From Sphaerosporella brunnea (taxonomy: Eukaryota; Ascomycota; Pezizomycetes; Pezizales; Pyronemataceae), in NCBI GenBank assembly GCA_008704415.1, contig VXIS01000070.1, positions 1-64,000 on the forward strand: 64,000 nt of DNA. Reading direction: 5' to 3'. Shown piece by piece: positions 34,193 through 44,741 of this stretch. Under the pieces are notes generated by a model that did no database searches, was not told the DNA's origin, and saw nothing but the letters and a program-made list of their open reading frames with translations. Position 1 is the stretch's first letter. The number at the start of each line of letters is the position of its first letter. Position numbers and translations under genes: made by a program.

Positions 34193-36511
34193 ATGTTCTC
34201 CTGGTTCAGCTTCGGCAAAAAAAACGCGGCGACGACCAACGCCGACCCCACAGACCTCGAAACCACGCCGCTTCTCGATCCGAAGTCGGGTGCTGAGACA
34301 CAGCTGCAGGCGCATGTCTATGACAAGATACACACGTATCTATTGTTCCGTGCCCTGTCGAAGGGATATCTCCCCTCGACGGCGCAGGCGTGTGCACACC
34401 TGCGTTCGCTGCTGTCGACGGATTTTCTCAATCCGAGCAATACGCACCTCACGCCTGACGGCAGGAAGCTGGTCCGCGATATGCGGCGGTTGATCACGGC
34501 GTTTGCGGCCTTACTTGAGAAGAAAAACGGTGCAGACCAGCTGCAGGAGTTTTTGTGGTGTACGCGACGGGCGCGGCTGGGCTTCGATGGCGGGGAGCTG
34601 GTGGATGCGGCGGAAGGGATTTTCCAGGGCATAGGTGGGAGCGTGGCGGAAATGACCACCGGCATGGAGGCATTGCAGACGGTGGCGGATTTGTTGATGA
34701 CGAATGCGGATTTTCGCGAGTTGGTGAAGGATGCGACGATTGTTGCGAGACAGGTTTTGGCGGACACGGCGATGACCGGGGGACAGGTTGTCCAGACTGT
34801 TGGTGAGACGGTGAGGCCGAAGGAGGCGGAGCTGGAGGGGATTAATGAGGTTACCCCCGCGGAAGCGACCGAGGAGCCGTCTGGACATGAGGAGACGAGT
34901 GAGGATGCGGTGATGGCTCCGGCGCAGGAAGCGGGAAAGGCTTTGGCTGAGGGAATTACCGAGACTGCAGAGGCGGCGGTGGAGAGTGCGCAGAGGGAGT
35001 TGCAAGATGAGGGGCATGGATATGCATTGTTGGAGCGTATGAAGATGGTGGTTTTGCGATTGCGTGGGAGGGAGGATTACACCCAGTCGGTCAACATCAT
35101 TTCGGTCCTGCTCAAGAGATACGCACTCATTTACTCTCGCTCCATGACTGCCGCTGCGTCCACGACTTTCGAGAGTATCCAGCCCAATAGCGCCTTAGAT
35201 AGAGCCGTCGAAATTTTTTGGAGCCTCATTATGTCCTTTGGCGATGCTTCGGAATGGAACGCCCTACAGGAACTGTGGGGACGTTTCCTCCGCCATCTCA
35301 AGGATGATAAAGAACTGGAAACCCTCATGGAAGAGATTGGTGTGACGATCCAGGATGTTCTCACTGACCCGTCTTTCCTGGAGCCCGGCAAGATCGAGGA
35401 AAAACTGGTTCGTCTTCGCGAGCTCGCCAGGGGGATTGGCACAGACACAACGGCGAAGGAAGATTTGGATCTTCTGCTTTCGCAAGCAGAAAATACTCTC
35501 AACGCCGTGCTCAACGATAGCGATATTGCAGCGTTGATTTCGATCTCAAAGTCGATCTTTCGCACTGTATGGCCGACGCCATATACCGTCAACCCAGCTA
35601 TCCTCTCAGACTTTACACATGTTCTTTTCCCGCTTGCGCTCCAAATGATTCAATATATCCCTTTGATCCGTATAACGATTGCGACGCCTGAAGTCGATCT
35701 GCTCATCGAAAATCTGATCCTCGAGCCTGGTGACACCGTAAACGGATCTTCTTTCTTCCCAAATATCCTTCGTCTGGAAGCTCGAAACGATTTTGAACTG
35801 CGTAAAGGGCGTCAACGCTACGCCTCCGAAGTCACTTCCCAGGCTACCGTAAAACTGAATGGCTTGGCTGTCCGAGCCGATGAGGTTGGCTACTGGATGA
35901 AAGTGCACACCGGTGTCTGGCGGTTTTGGGACGAAGGCATTGTCAGTGTGATGATGGACGGGCAGGGAGCCGACGTCTCCCTGGACCTCGAGTTTGGCCG
36001 CGACAGAATCGAAAACCTCATCGCCCTCCGCGCAGTAGATGTCAAGCTCCACAAGTTCGACTATGCGATCAAACGCTCGCGGTTCCGCTGGCTCGTATGG
36101 CCGTTTAAGCCGATTCTTAAGCCGATCTTGAAACGCATCCTGAAGAAGCAGATGGAGGCACGAATTGCTGAGCTGTGCCACTTTATCAATCGTGAAATGG
36201 TGTTTGCCAGGGAGAGATTGAGAGCTACGAGGGTTGCGCAGCCGGCTAGTTTGTATAGATTCGTCAAAGCTGTTGCTGCCAGGCTGGGACCGGAGCCGAG
36301 CAAGGACGTGGAGGTTACACTGGGAGTTAGGAGCTCAAAGACGGAGGATAAGCAGTTTGAGAACAGATATGCACCGGGAAGTATCGTCAAATTGTGGGAG
36401 GACCATGGAGAGACGGTCACGGAGGTTGTTGATGCGGGTGCTGAGGGCGGCTGGAGGAATGCGGTGTTTGAGCTGAAGTATACTCGCGAGGCTCCAGCCG
36501 GGAATGCATGA
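34193..36511 (+). CDS. HAM1-like protein (BPI/LBP-like lipid-binding fold, fungal)
   Basis: Intronless, 772 aa from the ATG at 34193 (context ATCAAAATG, MFSWFSFGKKN). An in-frame ATG at 33947 would add 82 residues of unlikely sequence. The N-terminal part fits the HAM1_N family (YDKIHTYLLFRALSKGYLPST, DGRKLVRDMRRLITAFAALL, QEFLWCTRRARLGFDGGELVDA). After an acidic linker comes SALDRAVEIFWSLIMSFGDASEW. The C-terminal part (VTSQATVKLNGLAVRADEVGYW, FWDEGIVSVMMDGQGADVSLDLEFG, then PILKPILKRILKKQMEARI) matches HAM1_C. These families are predicted to have tubular BPI-like lipid-binding folds and have been linked to hyphal fusion. The assignment rests on remembered patterns; the biochemical role is inferred. 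Confidence 0.8.
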   Translation: MFSWFSFGKKNAATTNADPTDLETTPLLDPKSGAETQLQAHVYDKIHTYLLFRALSKGYLPSTAQACAHLRSLLSTDFLNPSNTHLTPDGRKLVRDMRRLITAFAALLEKKNGADQLQEFLWCTRRARLGFDGGELVDAAEGIFQGIGGSVAEMTTGMEALQTVADLLMTNADFRELVKDATIVARQVLADTAMTGGQVVQTVGETVRPKEAELEGINEVTPAEATEEPSGHEETSEDAVMAPAQEAGKALAEGITETAEAAVESAQRELQDEGHGYALLERMKMVVLRLRGREDYTQSVNIISVLLKRYALIYSRSMTAAASTTFESIQPNSALDRAVEIFWSLIMSFGDASEWNALQELWGRFLRHLKDDKELETLMEEIGVTIQDVLTDPSFLEPGKIEEKLVRLRELARGIGTDTTAKEDLDLLLSQAENTLNAVLNDSDIAALISISKSIFRTVWPTPYTVNPAILSDFTHVLFPLALQMIQYIPLIRITIATPEVDLLIENLILEPGDTVNGSSFFPNILRLEARNDFELRKGRQRYASEVTSQATVKLNGLAVRADEVGYWMKVHTGVWRFWDEGIVSVMMDGQGADVSLDLEFGRDRIENLIALRAVDVKLHKFDYAIKRSRFRWLVWPFKPILKPILKRILKKQMEARIAELCHFINREMVFARERLRATRVAQPASLYRFVKAVAARLGPEPSKDVEVTLGVRSSKTEDKQFENRYAPGSIVKLWEDHGETVTEVVDAGAEGGWRNAVFELKYTREAPAGNA

Positions 36512-36783
36512 GCAATTCCCGGTTTCTCTTTGCTGTTTGGGGGGTACTTGGTGTTCGTTTCTTTGGGAATTCTGGCTGTTTGTACCTGGCTACTTGGGTG
36601 ACGATCAATGATTACTGCCTTATGAACTTCTAATAACTCGCAAGATTTTTTTATGCCGCTCCGTTTCCCTATCCGCCCGGACGGACTGAACACTTGCTTG
36701 CAGTCTTCAATTGAGCGAGAGCCTGGGCTATTTCTCATCCCTCACCTGTGCACCACCTCTTAACCAACGCCAACACGGTCAAC

Positions 36784-37710
36784 ATGGGAACCAGAGCCCT
36801 CACCATCCTCCTCCTCCTCCTTACGCTCATTCTTACCCTCCTCCCCCAGTCCGCAACTGCCGACTGCATTCCCTGCCGCTATGGCGCCTCCACCGTCGTC
36901 TGCCCTCAACCCGCCGGCGTGGACCCCGCCAACGCAATGACCGACTTTGCCTGCCTCTGCAGCAAGCGCAGCCTCTACGAATCCACGCTCGCCAGGTGCT
37001 TCAGCAACTCGGACCTTCCCAGCAGCTGCTCGGCCAGCGACACCTCGGAGCACAGCCGGATTCGCGACGAGTGCAGCGTCCGCGAGAGCACCGGCTCCAC
37101 CACGGCCACCGCCGGCCCCGCGCCGCCGCCGCCCCAGCAGACGCAGACGCAGACCCGAACGGAGACGGAGAAGGTCACGGATACTCGCACGGTCGAGGGG
37201 AGCAAGGACCTGGGCACCACGACTGCTTCCACCACCACCAGCGCCGAGCAGACTCCGCCGAGCCTGATTACTGCCGGTGGAGTGGAAACCACGTTCGTCC
37301 AGGGCGAGGAGACGTATACGGTCACTTACTACGTCTCGTCCTCGTCGGAGGCGCAGATGCAGACGCCCAAGTCGGGGAGCATCGCTTCATCCGGGCCGGC
37401 CAGCACCGCCGGCTCGACTGGCGGCGGCAAAGATGGCGGCGGCAGCAATGGCAAAGAGGGCGAGCCAAGGGTCGGCACCATGATTGGCGCTGCTGTGGGA
37501 GGCGTGGTTGGTGTCATCGTGCTTGGGATCGCGGCCGTCGAGGGTAGGAAGTTTTGGAGGAAACGGAGGGTGCAGAGACAGGTTGAGCAGGAGCTGAAGG
37601 AGGTCCTGGGCGCCCATTTGATTGAGGATGGAGCTGCGAAGAGGGAGCTGCCTAGGTATAGGATGGCGGAGTTGGCGGGGGAGAGGAGGGTTGCGGAGTT
37701 GCCGGGATGA
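36784..37710 (+). CDS. CFEM-like extracellular protein with one membrane segment
   Basis: 308 aa, no intron. Start at 36784 gives a clean signal peptide, MGTRALTILLLLLTLILTLLPQSATA; the upstream in-frame ATG at 36748 precedes it with 12 polar residues. The mature N-terminus has eight cysteines (DCIPCR, VVC, TDFACLCS, ARC, SSC, DEC) in the order and with the D-x-x-C-x-C core typical of CFEM domains. A threonine/serine-rich mucin-like region then runs to about residue 235, followed by a glycine-rich linker, one membrane helix (MIGAAVGGVVGVIVLGIAA) and a basic cytoplasmic tail (KFWRKRRVQRQ). A cell-surface sensor or adhesion protein is plausible. An A19 run follows the stop. Confidence 0.82.
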   Translation: MGTRALTILLLLLTLILTLLPQSATADCIPCRYGASTVVCPQPAGVDPANAMTDFACLCSKRSLYESTLARCFSNSDLPSSCSASDTSEHSRIRDECSVRESTGSTTATAGPAPPPPQQTQTQTRTETEKVTDTRTVEGSKDLGTTTASTTTSAEQTPPSLITAGGVETTFVQGEETYTVTYYVSSSSEAQMQTPKSGSIASSGPASTAGSTGGGKDGGGSNGKEGEPRVGTMIGAAVGGVVGVIVLGIAAVEGRKFWRKRRVQRQVEQELKEVLGAHLIEDGAAKRELPRYRMAELAGERRVAELPG

Positions 37711-38071
37711 GGAAAAAAAAAAAAAAAAAAAGGTGCGGTGATTGGTGCCGTGTAGGATATCGAGGCTCATACGGCCTGTGTAGGATGTCGTGTCTATATG
37801 AGTGCAATAATCGATATCTGGTCAAATATATGTGGATTTTACCCAGTGAAAAGTAACTCTGCCAAGCAAAATGTCCGCGAGTGCCAACTCATGATGCAAC
37901 GGTGTTCGCCTCTTGTAGTTTATCTGCGGTGGCATCTACTATGGCATACTGACCTAGATGTCTAGGTATATTAGCACTTAGTAGACTTACCCAACCATCA
38001 CGCATCCGACCACAATCCCTCTCACCCCTAAATAGCTGATGGATGTAAAAGGTCGGGCACCTCACCAAGCA
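37711..38071. other. Intergenic, between membrane-protein gene and tRNA-Cys
   Basis: Contains an A19 run right after the stop at 37710, then ordinary AT-moderate sequence presumably carrying the 3' end. Nothing else seen. Confidence 0.5.
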
Positions 38072-38144
38072 GCTCCCGTAGCTCAGGGGTTAGAGCAATC
38101 GATTGCAAATCGGTAGGTCCCTCGTTCAAATCGGGGTGGGAGCT
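38072..38144 (+). tRNA. tRNA-Cys (anticodon GCA)
   Basis: Full cloverleaf, 73 nt, no intron. The acceptor stem GCTCCCG pairs with TGGGAGC, the D arm is GCTC/GAGC, the anticodon stem ATCGA/TCGGT surrounds loop TTGCAAA (anticodon GCA), and the T arm is CCTCG-TTCAAAT-CGGGG. The discriminator base is T, as expected for cysteine tRNAs. Confidence 0.94.
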
Positions 38145-38614
38145 GGGTGTGGTCTCTTTTTTGGTGGTTGCGGTGGAGGGGGGGTTACCTTTTTTTGCTT
38201 GAAGTTTGGGGCGCGGGGATTGTGGATTGTGGATTGTTCCCATGTTGCTGACTGAAAAGCGAACTTCGGGTTGGATATAGATATTGTATCTTGAACTATT
38301 GGGCGGGGGAGCCATTGACGCGGGTTCTCAATGGCTGGCCCAAACAGCGTGTTTGGATGCGAATTAGTACAGAGTGATTTTCTGTGAAGCAACGATCGCA
38401 TACCCCACCCCCTGCGAGCAGAGGTGAGCTACAATGCCAGCCCGGCTTTTTGATCAGCCCAACGTAGACCAACGGTTGGCTGGCTGGCTGGCTGGCGATC
38501 GAGACACTGCCCTGCAGGTTAAGGTTACCACAGATCTACTTAGCTCGTTGGCAGATAACTAAAAACAAAACCAAAAGACAAACTCAGAACCCAGCAAGGC
38601 TTTGGCAAAGTCAA

Positions 38615-38669
38615 GTTCTGAGCCCCGATTTGAACGGGGGACCGCTCTACCCCCCCGAGCTACCAGAAC
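38615..38669 (-). pseudogene. tRNA-like sequence lacking the anticodon arm
   Basis: Read on the minus strand: GTTCTGG, TA, D arm GCTC...GAGC, GGT, T arm CCCCG-TTCAAAT-CGGGG, C, TCAGAAC, T. The acceptor stem pairs over seven positions (one G-T) and both the D and T arms pair, but there is no anticodon arm. The body (TAGCTC, GAGC, GTTCAAATCGGGG) is close to the tRNA-Cys 470 bp away, in opposite orientation, whereas the acceptor stem is different but still complementary. Most likely a tRNA pseudogene or tRNA-derived element end. Confidence 0.65.
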
Positions 38670-39360
38670 GGCACGGTGGTGAGGGATGCAGGTCGGGATT
38701 TTTTGGCTCCTGGCTTGTCGTCGGGCGGAGAGAAGAATCGAGGTCCTTGGTTTACGGGAGCAGGTTTTTGTTGGGAGGGTGGCATTTTTTTTTTTTCCCT
38801 GGCTGCACGCGGTGTCGGTTTCTTCTGTGGCCGAGGGCGGCGGGTAGACAAGATAATTATAATGGGGGCAAGCCTTCGAATGCCACATGTTTTTGCAACC
38901 GCCACCCGTGCACCAAATACCTTAAAATGCCACCGCTTCCACGTGGCTTCTGGGAGCTGCCAAGCGGAACACGCCTTGGTTCGGGCTGATCCCCCCATCC
39001 AGAAAGGAGAGGGTTTGTTGCCGTCCAGCTGCCGAAGAAAGGCTCAACACCCGCAGCCAGAAAAGCGACCAGCACCGGCGCCAAATGTGCTGCATGCGGC
39101 CGACTATCCTCTCCACAGGCTTTGGTCCCAATAGAACAACTTGTACTGCGGGAGCGGCGGTGTGAGGTGTAGACAACCGCGGGGCCTGGGCCTGGAGCGG
39201 CGGAGTGGGAATATTCAAGCTGCCTGTATGATATGATGCTGCTGGTAAAAGCGCCGGCAAAAGAAAATAATCATTTGGTGCACGGATGACAGGATACAGG
39301 AAGTTGCAAAAACAGGTGGCATTTCAGGGTTTACCGTAAATATTGACTACTAGAGGGCGA

Positions 39361-39761
39361 ATCTAAAGCTGTGGGCGGATACCCTCGAGGGCCCCGATGC
39401 CCGCTGCGCCACACTACAAGAGGGCGACGGATTTGTCAACTTTGTAGCCTGTCGGGCAACCTATGCCCGTCCTATGCCTCCTCACGACGGCATGCCCTCT
39501 TCAACAAAGCGCGAGGGCGTCCTCAAACAACACCACGCCTTACAGCTGGAGGGCAAAGATCGCGGCCTGCAGCATTCGATGGCGCCCTGCAAAATATCAC
39601 TGATCGGATGCAGCGGTGTTTTCTCGCTGTCACTAACAAGATTCGCTGCCCCACTGTTGTGGTTAAATAGATGTAAATCTATGGCTCTCTATTTTTCTCG
39701 TAATGTTGCATGTATTCGGGCATCGGGGCCCTCGAGGGTATCCGCGCCCACAGTTTTAGAT
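39361..39761. mobile_element. MITE-like element with about 44-bp terminal inverted repeats
   Basis: The left end 39361-39403 (ATCTAAAGCTGTGGGCGGAT...) and the right end 39717-39761 are inverted copies with a one-base change and a two-base indel, including CCCTCGAGGGCCCCGATGCCCG. Length 401 bp, no open frame with features. The target duplication is not visible, so the true boundaries may be slightly outside. Confidence 0.7.
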
Positions 39762-40120
39762 CTGCGGGCGTTGTAGCACTTTGCTCTCTAGAAAAAAACG
39801 GTTGATGCAGTGGTGTAGACCCTGCAATTGATACAGTGATTGTGCGCCTAGGGCTGAGGGTAGAGATCATGTTAATGTTGGCCGCTGGGACCCAAAACAA
39901 GACTTCTGTACACTATCGCGTTTGCACCCAGGCCAACTGATTGGCCACATCTATTGACGTACCAAAAAGCCACACGAATAGGTACACGACGCAGCCAATC
40001 AAGGCGAGGCCGTCCCGATGCCAGTACCACGTCATTGAAAGCCCAAAGTCACATAAAAAAAGGGAACTTCACTTCATGTCAAACATCATGCTCGCTCTCG
40101 CCAACATTGACCGCCGCACG

Positions 40121-40585
40121 ATGGCGCTGACTACTGCGTTCTTTATGTTCCTGCTCCTGCTGCTGCTACACGCCCAACGCACAACTTCTACCCCGAATCG
40201 GTTCTTCAGTGTCACTTGCGCCAAGTCCGTTTGCTCTTTTCATCAAACAAACGTTTTTAAGCCAAGCTAACGAGATTTGACGGGAAGTCATTATGCTCCC
40301 TGCCCGGATTATGAGGGAAGCTGTTGTCCCCAGGGGCAAACTTGTTTTGCGGATGGGTCTTGCGGGAGCCAAGCCGACATGAGGTGTCTGGAGAGCCAGG
40401 GGGAGTCGCCCTGTGGGATCGGTACTGCCGCCGGTTGTTGTGCGCGCGGAGCGAGATGCGATGCGTTTGGGCGGTGCATTGCTGTGAGGAACGCTGGTAA
40501 TGGGAGAAAAGCAGAGTTACGGTTTGCAGCTGTGGTGGTCCTGGCTGTGGTAGTCGGGGTGTGGCATTTAGGATCAGGCGAGTGA
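40121..40585 (+). CDS. Small secreted cysteine-rich protein
   Basis: Exons 40121-40208 and 40275-40585 (132 aa). The signal peptide is MALTTAFFMFLLLLLLHAQ; in-frame ATGs at 40076 and 40091 would lengthen it with charged residues. The mature part has twelve cysteines in a repeated pattern (CPDYEGSCCPQGQTCFADGSC, then CGIGTAAGCCARGARCDAFGRC), where the C-C-P/A-x-G-x-x-C spacing recalls granulin or knottin-like modules of fungal surface proteins. The C-terminus is hydrophobic (FAAVVVLAVVVGVWHLG), fitting a GPI-anchor signal or a tail anchor. The intron is provisional: the branch-like CTAAC sits only a few bases before the acceptor. Family not identified. Confidence 0.55.
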
Positions 40586-40859
40586 GCTGGAATGATGCCA
40601 ATATCTCCGTCTTTGGCATTTTTACTCAAAGCACAAATAATTTTTTGGTACGGTTGATAGACGTTGAAATAGACTCATAGAAGTTTGAGCCAGATGCTGG
40701 TATTCTTGATACATTACTGTTGTGCTTCCATATTTGGTAGTCCCACCCGAATCGAGCTACGACACAGTCCCCTCACCACAGGAAAGCACGAAAAAACGAC
40801 CACCATCGTGGCTCCGCAAAGCCCAACCACCCACCATTTCCTCCTTTCAAGACTACGAG

Positions 40860-42411
40860 ATGGCAGTCCTTGGTCATGAAGACGACCATGATCCCCTTCT
40901 GTCCTCGGTATCAAGCTCGCCCATATGCACACTGCCGGAGCCGGAAGCTAGGGGAAGCTGGCTTTGGATTCTTACTCTGAGCGCCGGAATCAGCGGCCTT
41001 CTCTTTGGATGTTAGCTCCCATCCTCCCTCTCTCTAGTAGCATCAACTAACGCAAGGCGGATGAACAGATGACACAGCCTCCATTTCGTCTGCACTTCTC
41101 TACCTCGCGCCGTCCCTGTCCACCCCCGCGAATCCCGTCACGACGTGGGATAAATCTCTCATTACGTCTGCCACATCCTTTGGTGCGCTGTTTGGCGGAT
41201 TAGTAGCAGGAGTATGCGCAGACCGCTGGGGCCGCCGCGCTGTGATCTGGATTGCGGATGCGCTGTTCATCATCGGGGCGTTATGGCAGGCATGGGCAAC
41301 AACCGTGACCGTCATGGTCGCGGGGAGGATAATAGTCGGCGTCGGCGTCGGCGTAGGAAGTCTCATTGTGCCACTGTATATCTCAGAATTAGCACCAGCT
41401 AGCCACCGCGGGAGACTTGTCGTAATCAGTGTTCTTTGCATCACAGTTGGACAACTGGTGGCGTATTTAGTGGGCCTACTACTCGGGGAGCGGTGGCGAT
41501 GGGTCCTGGGCTTAGGCGCGTTGCCGGCGGCCATCCAGGCAGCTGTTATGTTTCTGATGCCGGAGACCCCGCGCTGGCAGCTCTTACGGGGGCGCCGGAG
41601 TGCAGCAGCAGAAACTCTCAGTCGTGTCTATGGAACCTCGGAAGATTCCAAAATTTCGTCACTTCTTGACGAAATTGAGACGGGCATTCCGACGGGCCCT
41701 GCGCCTCCACTGCTAAGCACGCTAAAGACACTAATCCAGGTCCCCGGAAACCGACGAGCGCTAATCATCGCATGCTATCTCCAGTTTCTGCAGCAGGCAT
41801 GTGGGTTCAACTCGCTTATGTACTTCTCGGCCACGATATTCGCTATGATCGGATTTCACAATCCAACGGCAGTAGCAATGGTGGTGGCGGGTACAAACGC
41901 ACTGTTCACATGCTTTGCCTTTCACCTTATTGATCGCATTGGACGGCGGCGGATGCTGTTGTGGTCACTGGCGGGCATGGCTATGGGCCTCATGCTCTGC
42001 TCGCTCGGCTTTCTGGGCCTACCAGACATCGTCACTACCAGAAGCGCAGAAGAAACGCCTTTGCTCCCTGCCGTGACGGTTGTGGTGGCTATCATACTCT
42101 TCGTCTCATTCTACGCAACTGGACTGGGCGCAATTCCATGGTTGTGTCAGAGCGAGTTCTTCCCTATGGCCGTGCGCGGCGTCGGAACCGGTGCAGCTAC
42201 GGCTACCAACTGGACTTGGAATTTGATTGTCGCAGCAACGTTCCTGGGCATTCTCGAAAGGCTCGGCGGTTCATGGGCTTTTGCAGGGTATTCCGCGGTT
42301 TGCCTGTTGGGATGGATCCTCTCGTGGATGACATATCCTGAGACTGGAGGGCTGGCCATGGAGGAAATCGAGGGTGTACTTAGGGACGGATGGGGCGTCA
42401 AGCATACTTAG
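40860..42411 (+). CDS. MFS sugar/inositol transporter
   Basis: Sugar-porter-family MFS protein, 497 aa, exons 40860-41010 and 41069-42411. The intron splits the first-helix signature, and joining restores GISGLLFGYDTASIS. Other sugar-porter marks: DRWGRR in loop 2-3, GRIIVGVGVGVGSLIVPLYISE, PETPRW after helix 6, QQACGFNSLMYFSATIF in helix 7, DRIGRRRM in loop 8-9, GAIPWLCQSEFFP in helix 10, and PETGG at the end of helix 12. It most resembles myo-inositol or proton-coupled sugar transporters; substrate unproven. The first in-frame ATG is at 40860, since an in-frame stop lies upstream. Total membrane span count 12. Confidence 0.92.
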
Positions 42412-42988
42412 TTTTTGAGATTTTGGGTGGCGTTCTGGTTGCTTCATCTTATACCCCTCTTCATGTTCGTCTATCCTTCGCCATCGCTGTCGTTGGGATA
42501 ATTTTATCTGGTTAATTGTTCGCTTTAGCAGTCCGGTCGAACGGTTGTTCTGGCCGCGGCAATTGTGACATGTTCTAGAGCCTTGGTACCTCCGTTGACT
42601 GAGGACCGCTCACCAATGACCATTGGTGCTGGAAACATGCATAAGCTCCAGTCGACAGGGTTCTGGTCCACACTCGCGCTTGCGCCTAATAGACGCCGAA
42701 GCGTTGACACAACGAGACACCTATTGATGACTGTGACACATCGCCAATTGGGTTGTATTGTTCCAAAATTCCAAAATTCCCCCAACAACGGGTCTATTTC
42801 CGTCGACGGCTGCACATGAGTGCTGTCGACGCAGCTTGCCGCCACATGCCGTTAGTGCGTCCGACGTTGAACAAAAGCCACCTTCGCCATGCGCGACCTT
42901 TCTGAGCTGAGCTGTCCAGTTAAAAACAAAAGGGGCTCTGCAGCGTGAAATCCTGTTCCTCTTTCTGAGAACTCACTCACCCATCGCG
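42412..42988. other. Intergenic region upstream of the GT8 gene
   Basis: Nothing recognisable beyond a duplicated ccaaaattccaaaattcc near 42763-42780. It serves as 3' region of the transporter and promoter of the next gene. Confidence 0.5.
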
Positions 42989-44230
42989 ATGCCGACAATG
43001 CCGACAATGCCGACGACAATACAGCCAAAGATGCTCGTCCGAGCTTCGGGAGCGGCTTTGCTACTGATCGGTTTAGCCGGCTGGTACCTTCTTGCGCCGA
43101 CACACTTTGCAAGCCGAACAGAGCCGGACGTGCTGCCGATCCTCGAGCCCCCCCCTCCTCCTCCTCCGCCGCCCGCCCCCAGCCATGCCTACGTTTTCTA
43201 CGCGACGGAAGACACCTACGCCTGCAGCGCGCTGATCAACGCCCACATAATCCGCAACGTCCACAACAGCACGCTGCCGATCTACCTTCTGGCGTCGCCG
43301 GGGGTTAGCGCAGAGGCACTCATAGCGATCAACGACATCGGCATCACGGTCGTCCACGACGTCGCTCCCCCGCTGGGCGAAAAAGCGGCTGCATACTATT
43401 CAGAGGTGCTCCTGAAGCTGCGCGCTTTCCAGTTGCACCATGTTAACCCCGCGTTGAACCGGATCATCGTCTTGGATAGTGACCAGCTCGTCCGCAAGAG
43501 CTTGGATCACCTGTTTGAGCTCCCCCCCGCCGATGTGGCTGCGCCGTTGATGTATTGGGGCGGAAATACGGGGGTGACTACGACGCTCATGGTGGCTGCG
43601 CTGAACGAGCAGTTGTGGGGAATCATCAATGGTGCGCTGCACCACATGCGGCCGGATGAGTACGATATGGACCTCGTCAACCGGGTGCTGCAGAAGCGGC
43701 TGATGATACTACCTGGAAGATACTGCACACTCAATTCGCACTGGGAGAGCAACGACACTCCGGGGTGGTTCAAGGGGTACAAGACCCAGCCAAACGCGAC
43801 GCCCAAAGAGCTGGAGGAACTGTATCAGCAGGTAGAGGTGCTGCATTACACCGCTATGGATAAGCCGTGGAACGTCGATCCCGAGAAGATCGTGGAATAT
43901 AGGGAAATACTCGGAAAGAGTGTCGTGCATCCGCTGTTTGTCCAGCAGTTTGCTGAGTGGCATCGTTATGCTGCGGAGTTGTGTCCTTTCTGGCAGTTTA
44001 TGCCGCCAGCTCCCCCGAAGCCACAGCCACAGATACTGACCCCTCCACCCACTCCACCCCCAGAGTCTAAACCTCCGCCACATGCACCAGCTAGGCAGAC
44101 GAAAGCGCCGAAGCCAAAGCCGAAGACGAGTACTCCCGCTTCTGATACGCCGCACGCTGAGTCAGAGGCATTGCCGGCTGCGGAGGACAAACCGGACGAG
44201 GAGATGGATGCAAATGCGGATGGTCGATGA
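42989..44230 (+). CDS. Type II membrane GT8 (glycogenin-like) glycosyltransferase
   Basis: 413 aa, no intron. A short cytoplasmic N-terminus built of MPT repeats (9-bp tandem ATGCCGACA) is followed by one membrane anchor at about residues 19-37 (ASGAALLLIGLAGWYLLA), then a polyproline stem. The catalytic domain begins HAYVFYATEDTYACSALINAHII and contains LKLRAFQL, the metal-binding D-x-D in RIIVLDSDQLV (D153 and D155), a GGNTGV loop and LHYTAMDKPWNVD, all typical of GT8/glycogenin-like Golgi transferases. After residue 325 comes a proline/lysine-rich low-complexity tail. The donor sugar and acceptor are unknown. It probably acts in the Golgi on cell-wall or protein glycans. Confidence 0.85.
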   Translation: MPTMPTMPTTIQPKMLVRASGAALLLIGLAGWYLLAPTHFASRTEPDVLPILEPPPPPPPPPAPSHAYVFYATEDTYACSALINAHIIRNVHNSTLPIYLLASPGVSAEALIAINDIGITVVHDVAPPLGEKAAAYYSEVLLKLRAFQLHHVNPALNRIIVLDSDQLVRKSLDHLFELPPADVAAPLMYWGGNTGVTTTLMVAALNEQLWGIINGALHHMRPDEYDMDLVNRVLQKRLMILPGRYCTLNSHWESNDTPGWFKGYKTQPNATPKELEELYQQVEVLHYTAMDKPWNVDPEKIVEYREILGKSVVHPLFVQQFAEWHRYAAELCPFWQFMPPAPPKPQPQILTPPPTPPPESKPPPHAPARQTKAPKPKPKTSTPASDTPHAESEALPAAEDKPDEEMDANADGR

Positions 44231-44693
44231 AAGCAGGTATAGACAGCTCGATGATAATCTACCTGAATGTACGATAATGTGGGTGTTGAACTATGATATG
44301 TAATTCCCTCAAAGGTGTGACTTTAATATACGGTGATTGTAAGAGTAATCGACGCAAAACACTTGGGCGCGTTTACCTCGAGTCGGTTCGATCGCTGTGC
44401 ACCCCACTTTGATGAACCATTTATTTTCTCAGAACCCGGGAGAAGGGGGGGGGGGGGGTGGTTTGACGCTCCGGATGGAATAGCGTAGCCGTGTGGGTGA
44501 TTTGTGCCCCCGAGCTCGGATATTTTCCCAGTCGTCGATTGTAATGGGGGCGGAGGTGTGCCGAACCTGTTTGGCTTATGCAGTTTCAAAAGATAAAAAC
44601 AGTCGTCCGGTGAGAGTCGCTTTGCCGCTGTTTCTCAAGAAAAACGTGTGACAGTCGATCGTGCTCGGTGAAGATTTCCAAGGAAGGTGCCGT

Positions 44694-44741
<48 letters not shown>

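Larger units (their letters stand above)
38145..40120. other. Intergenic region with tRNA relic and a 401-bp inverted-repeat element
   Basis: Holds the armless tRNA-like sequence at 38615-38669 and the MITE-like element at 39361-39761 (both listed). It also holds GGCTGGCT repeats with flanking sequence recalling the hAT-type MITE tips at about 38440-38515. No protein gene seen. Confidence 0.55.
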
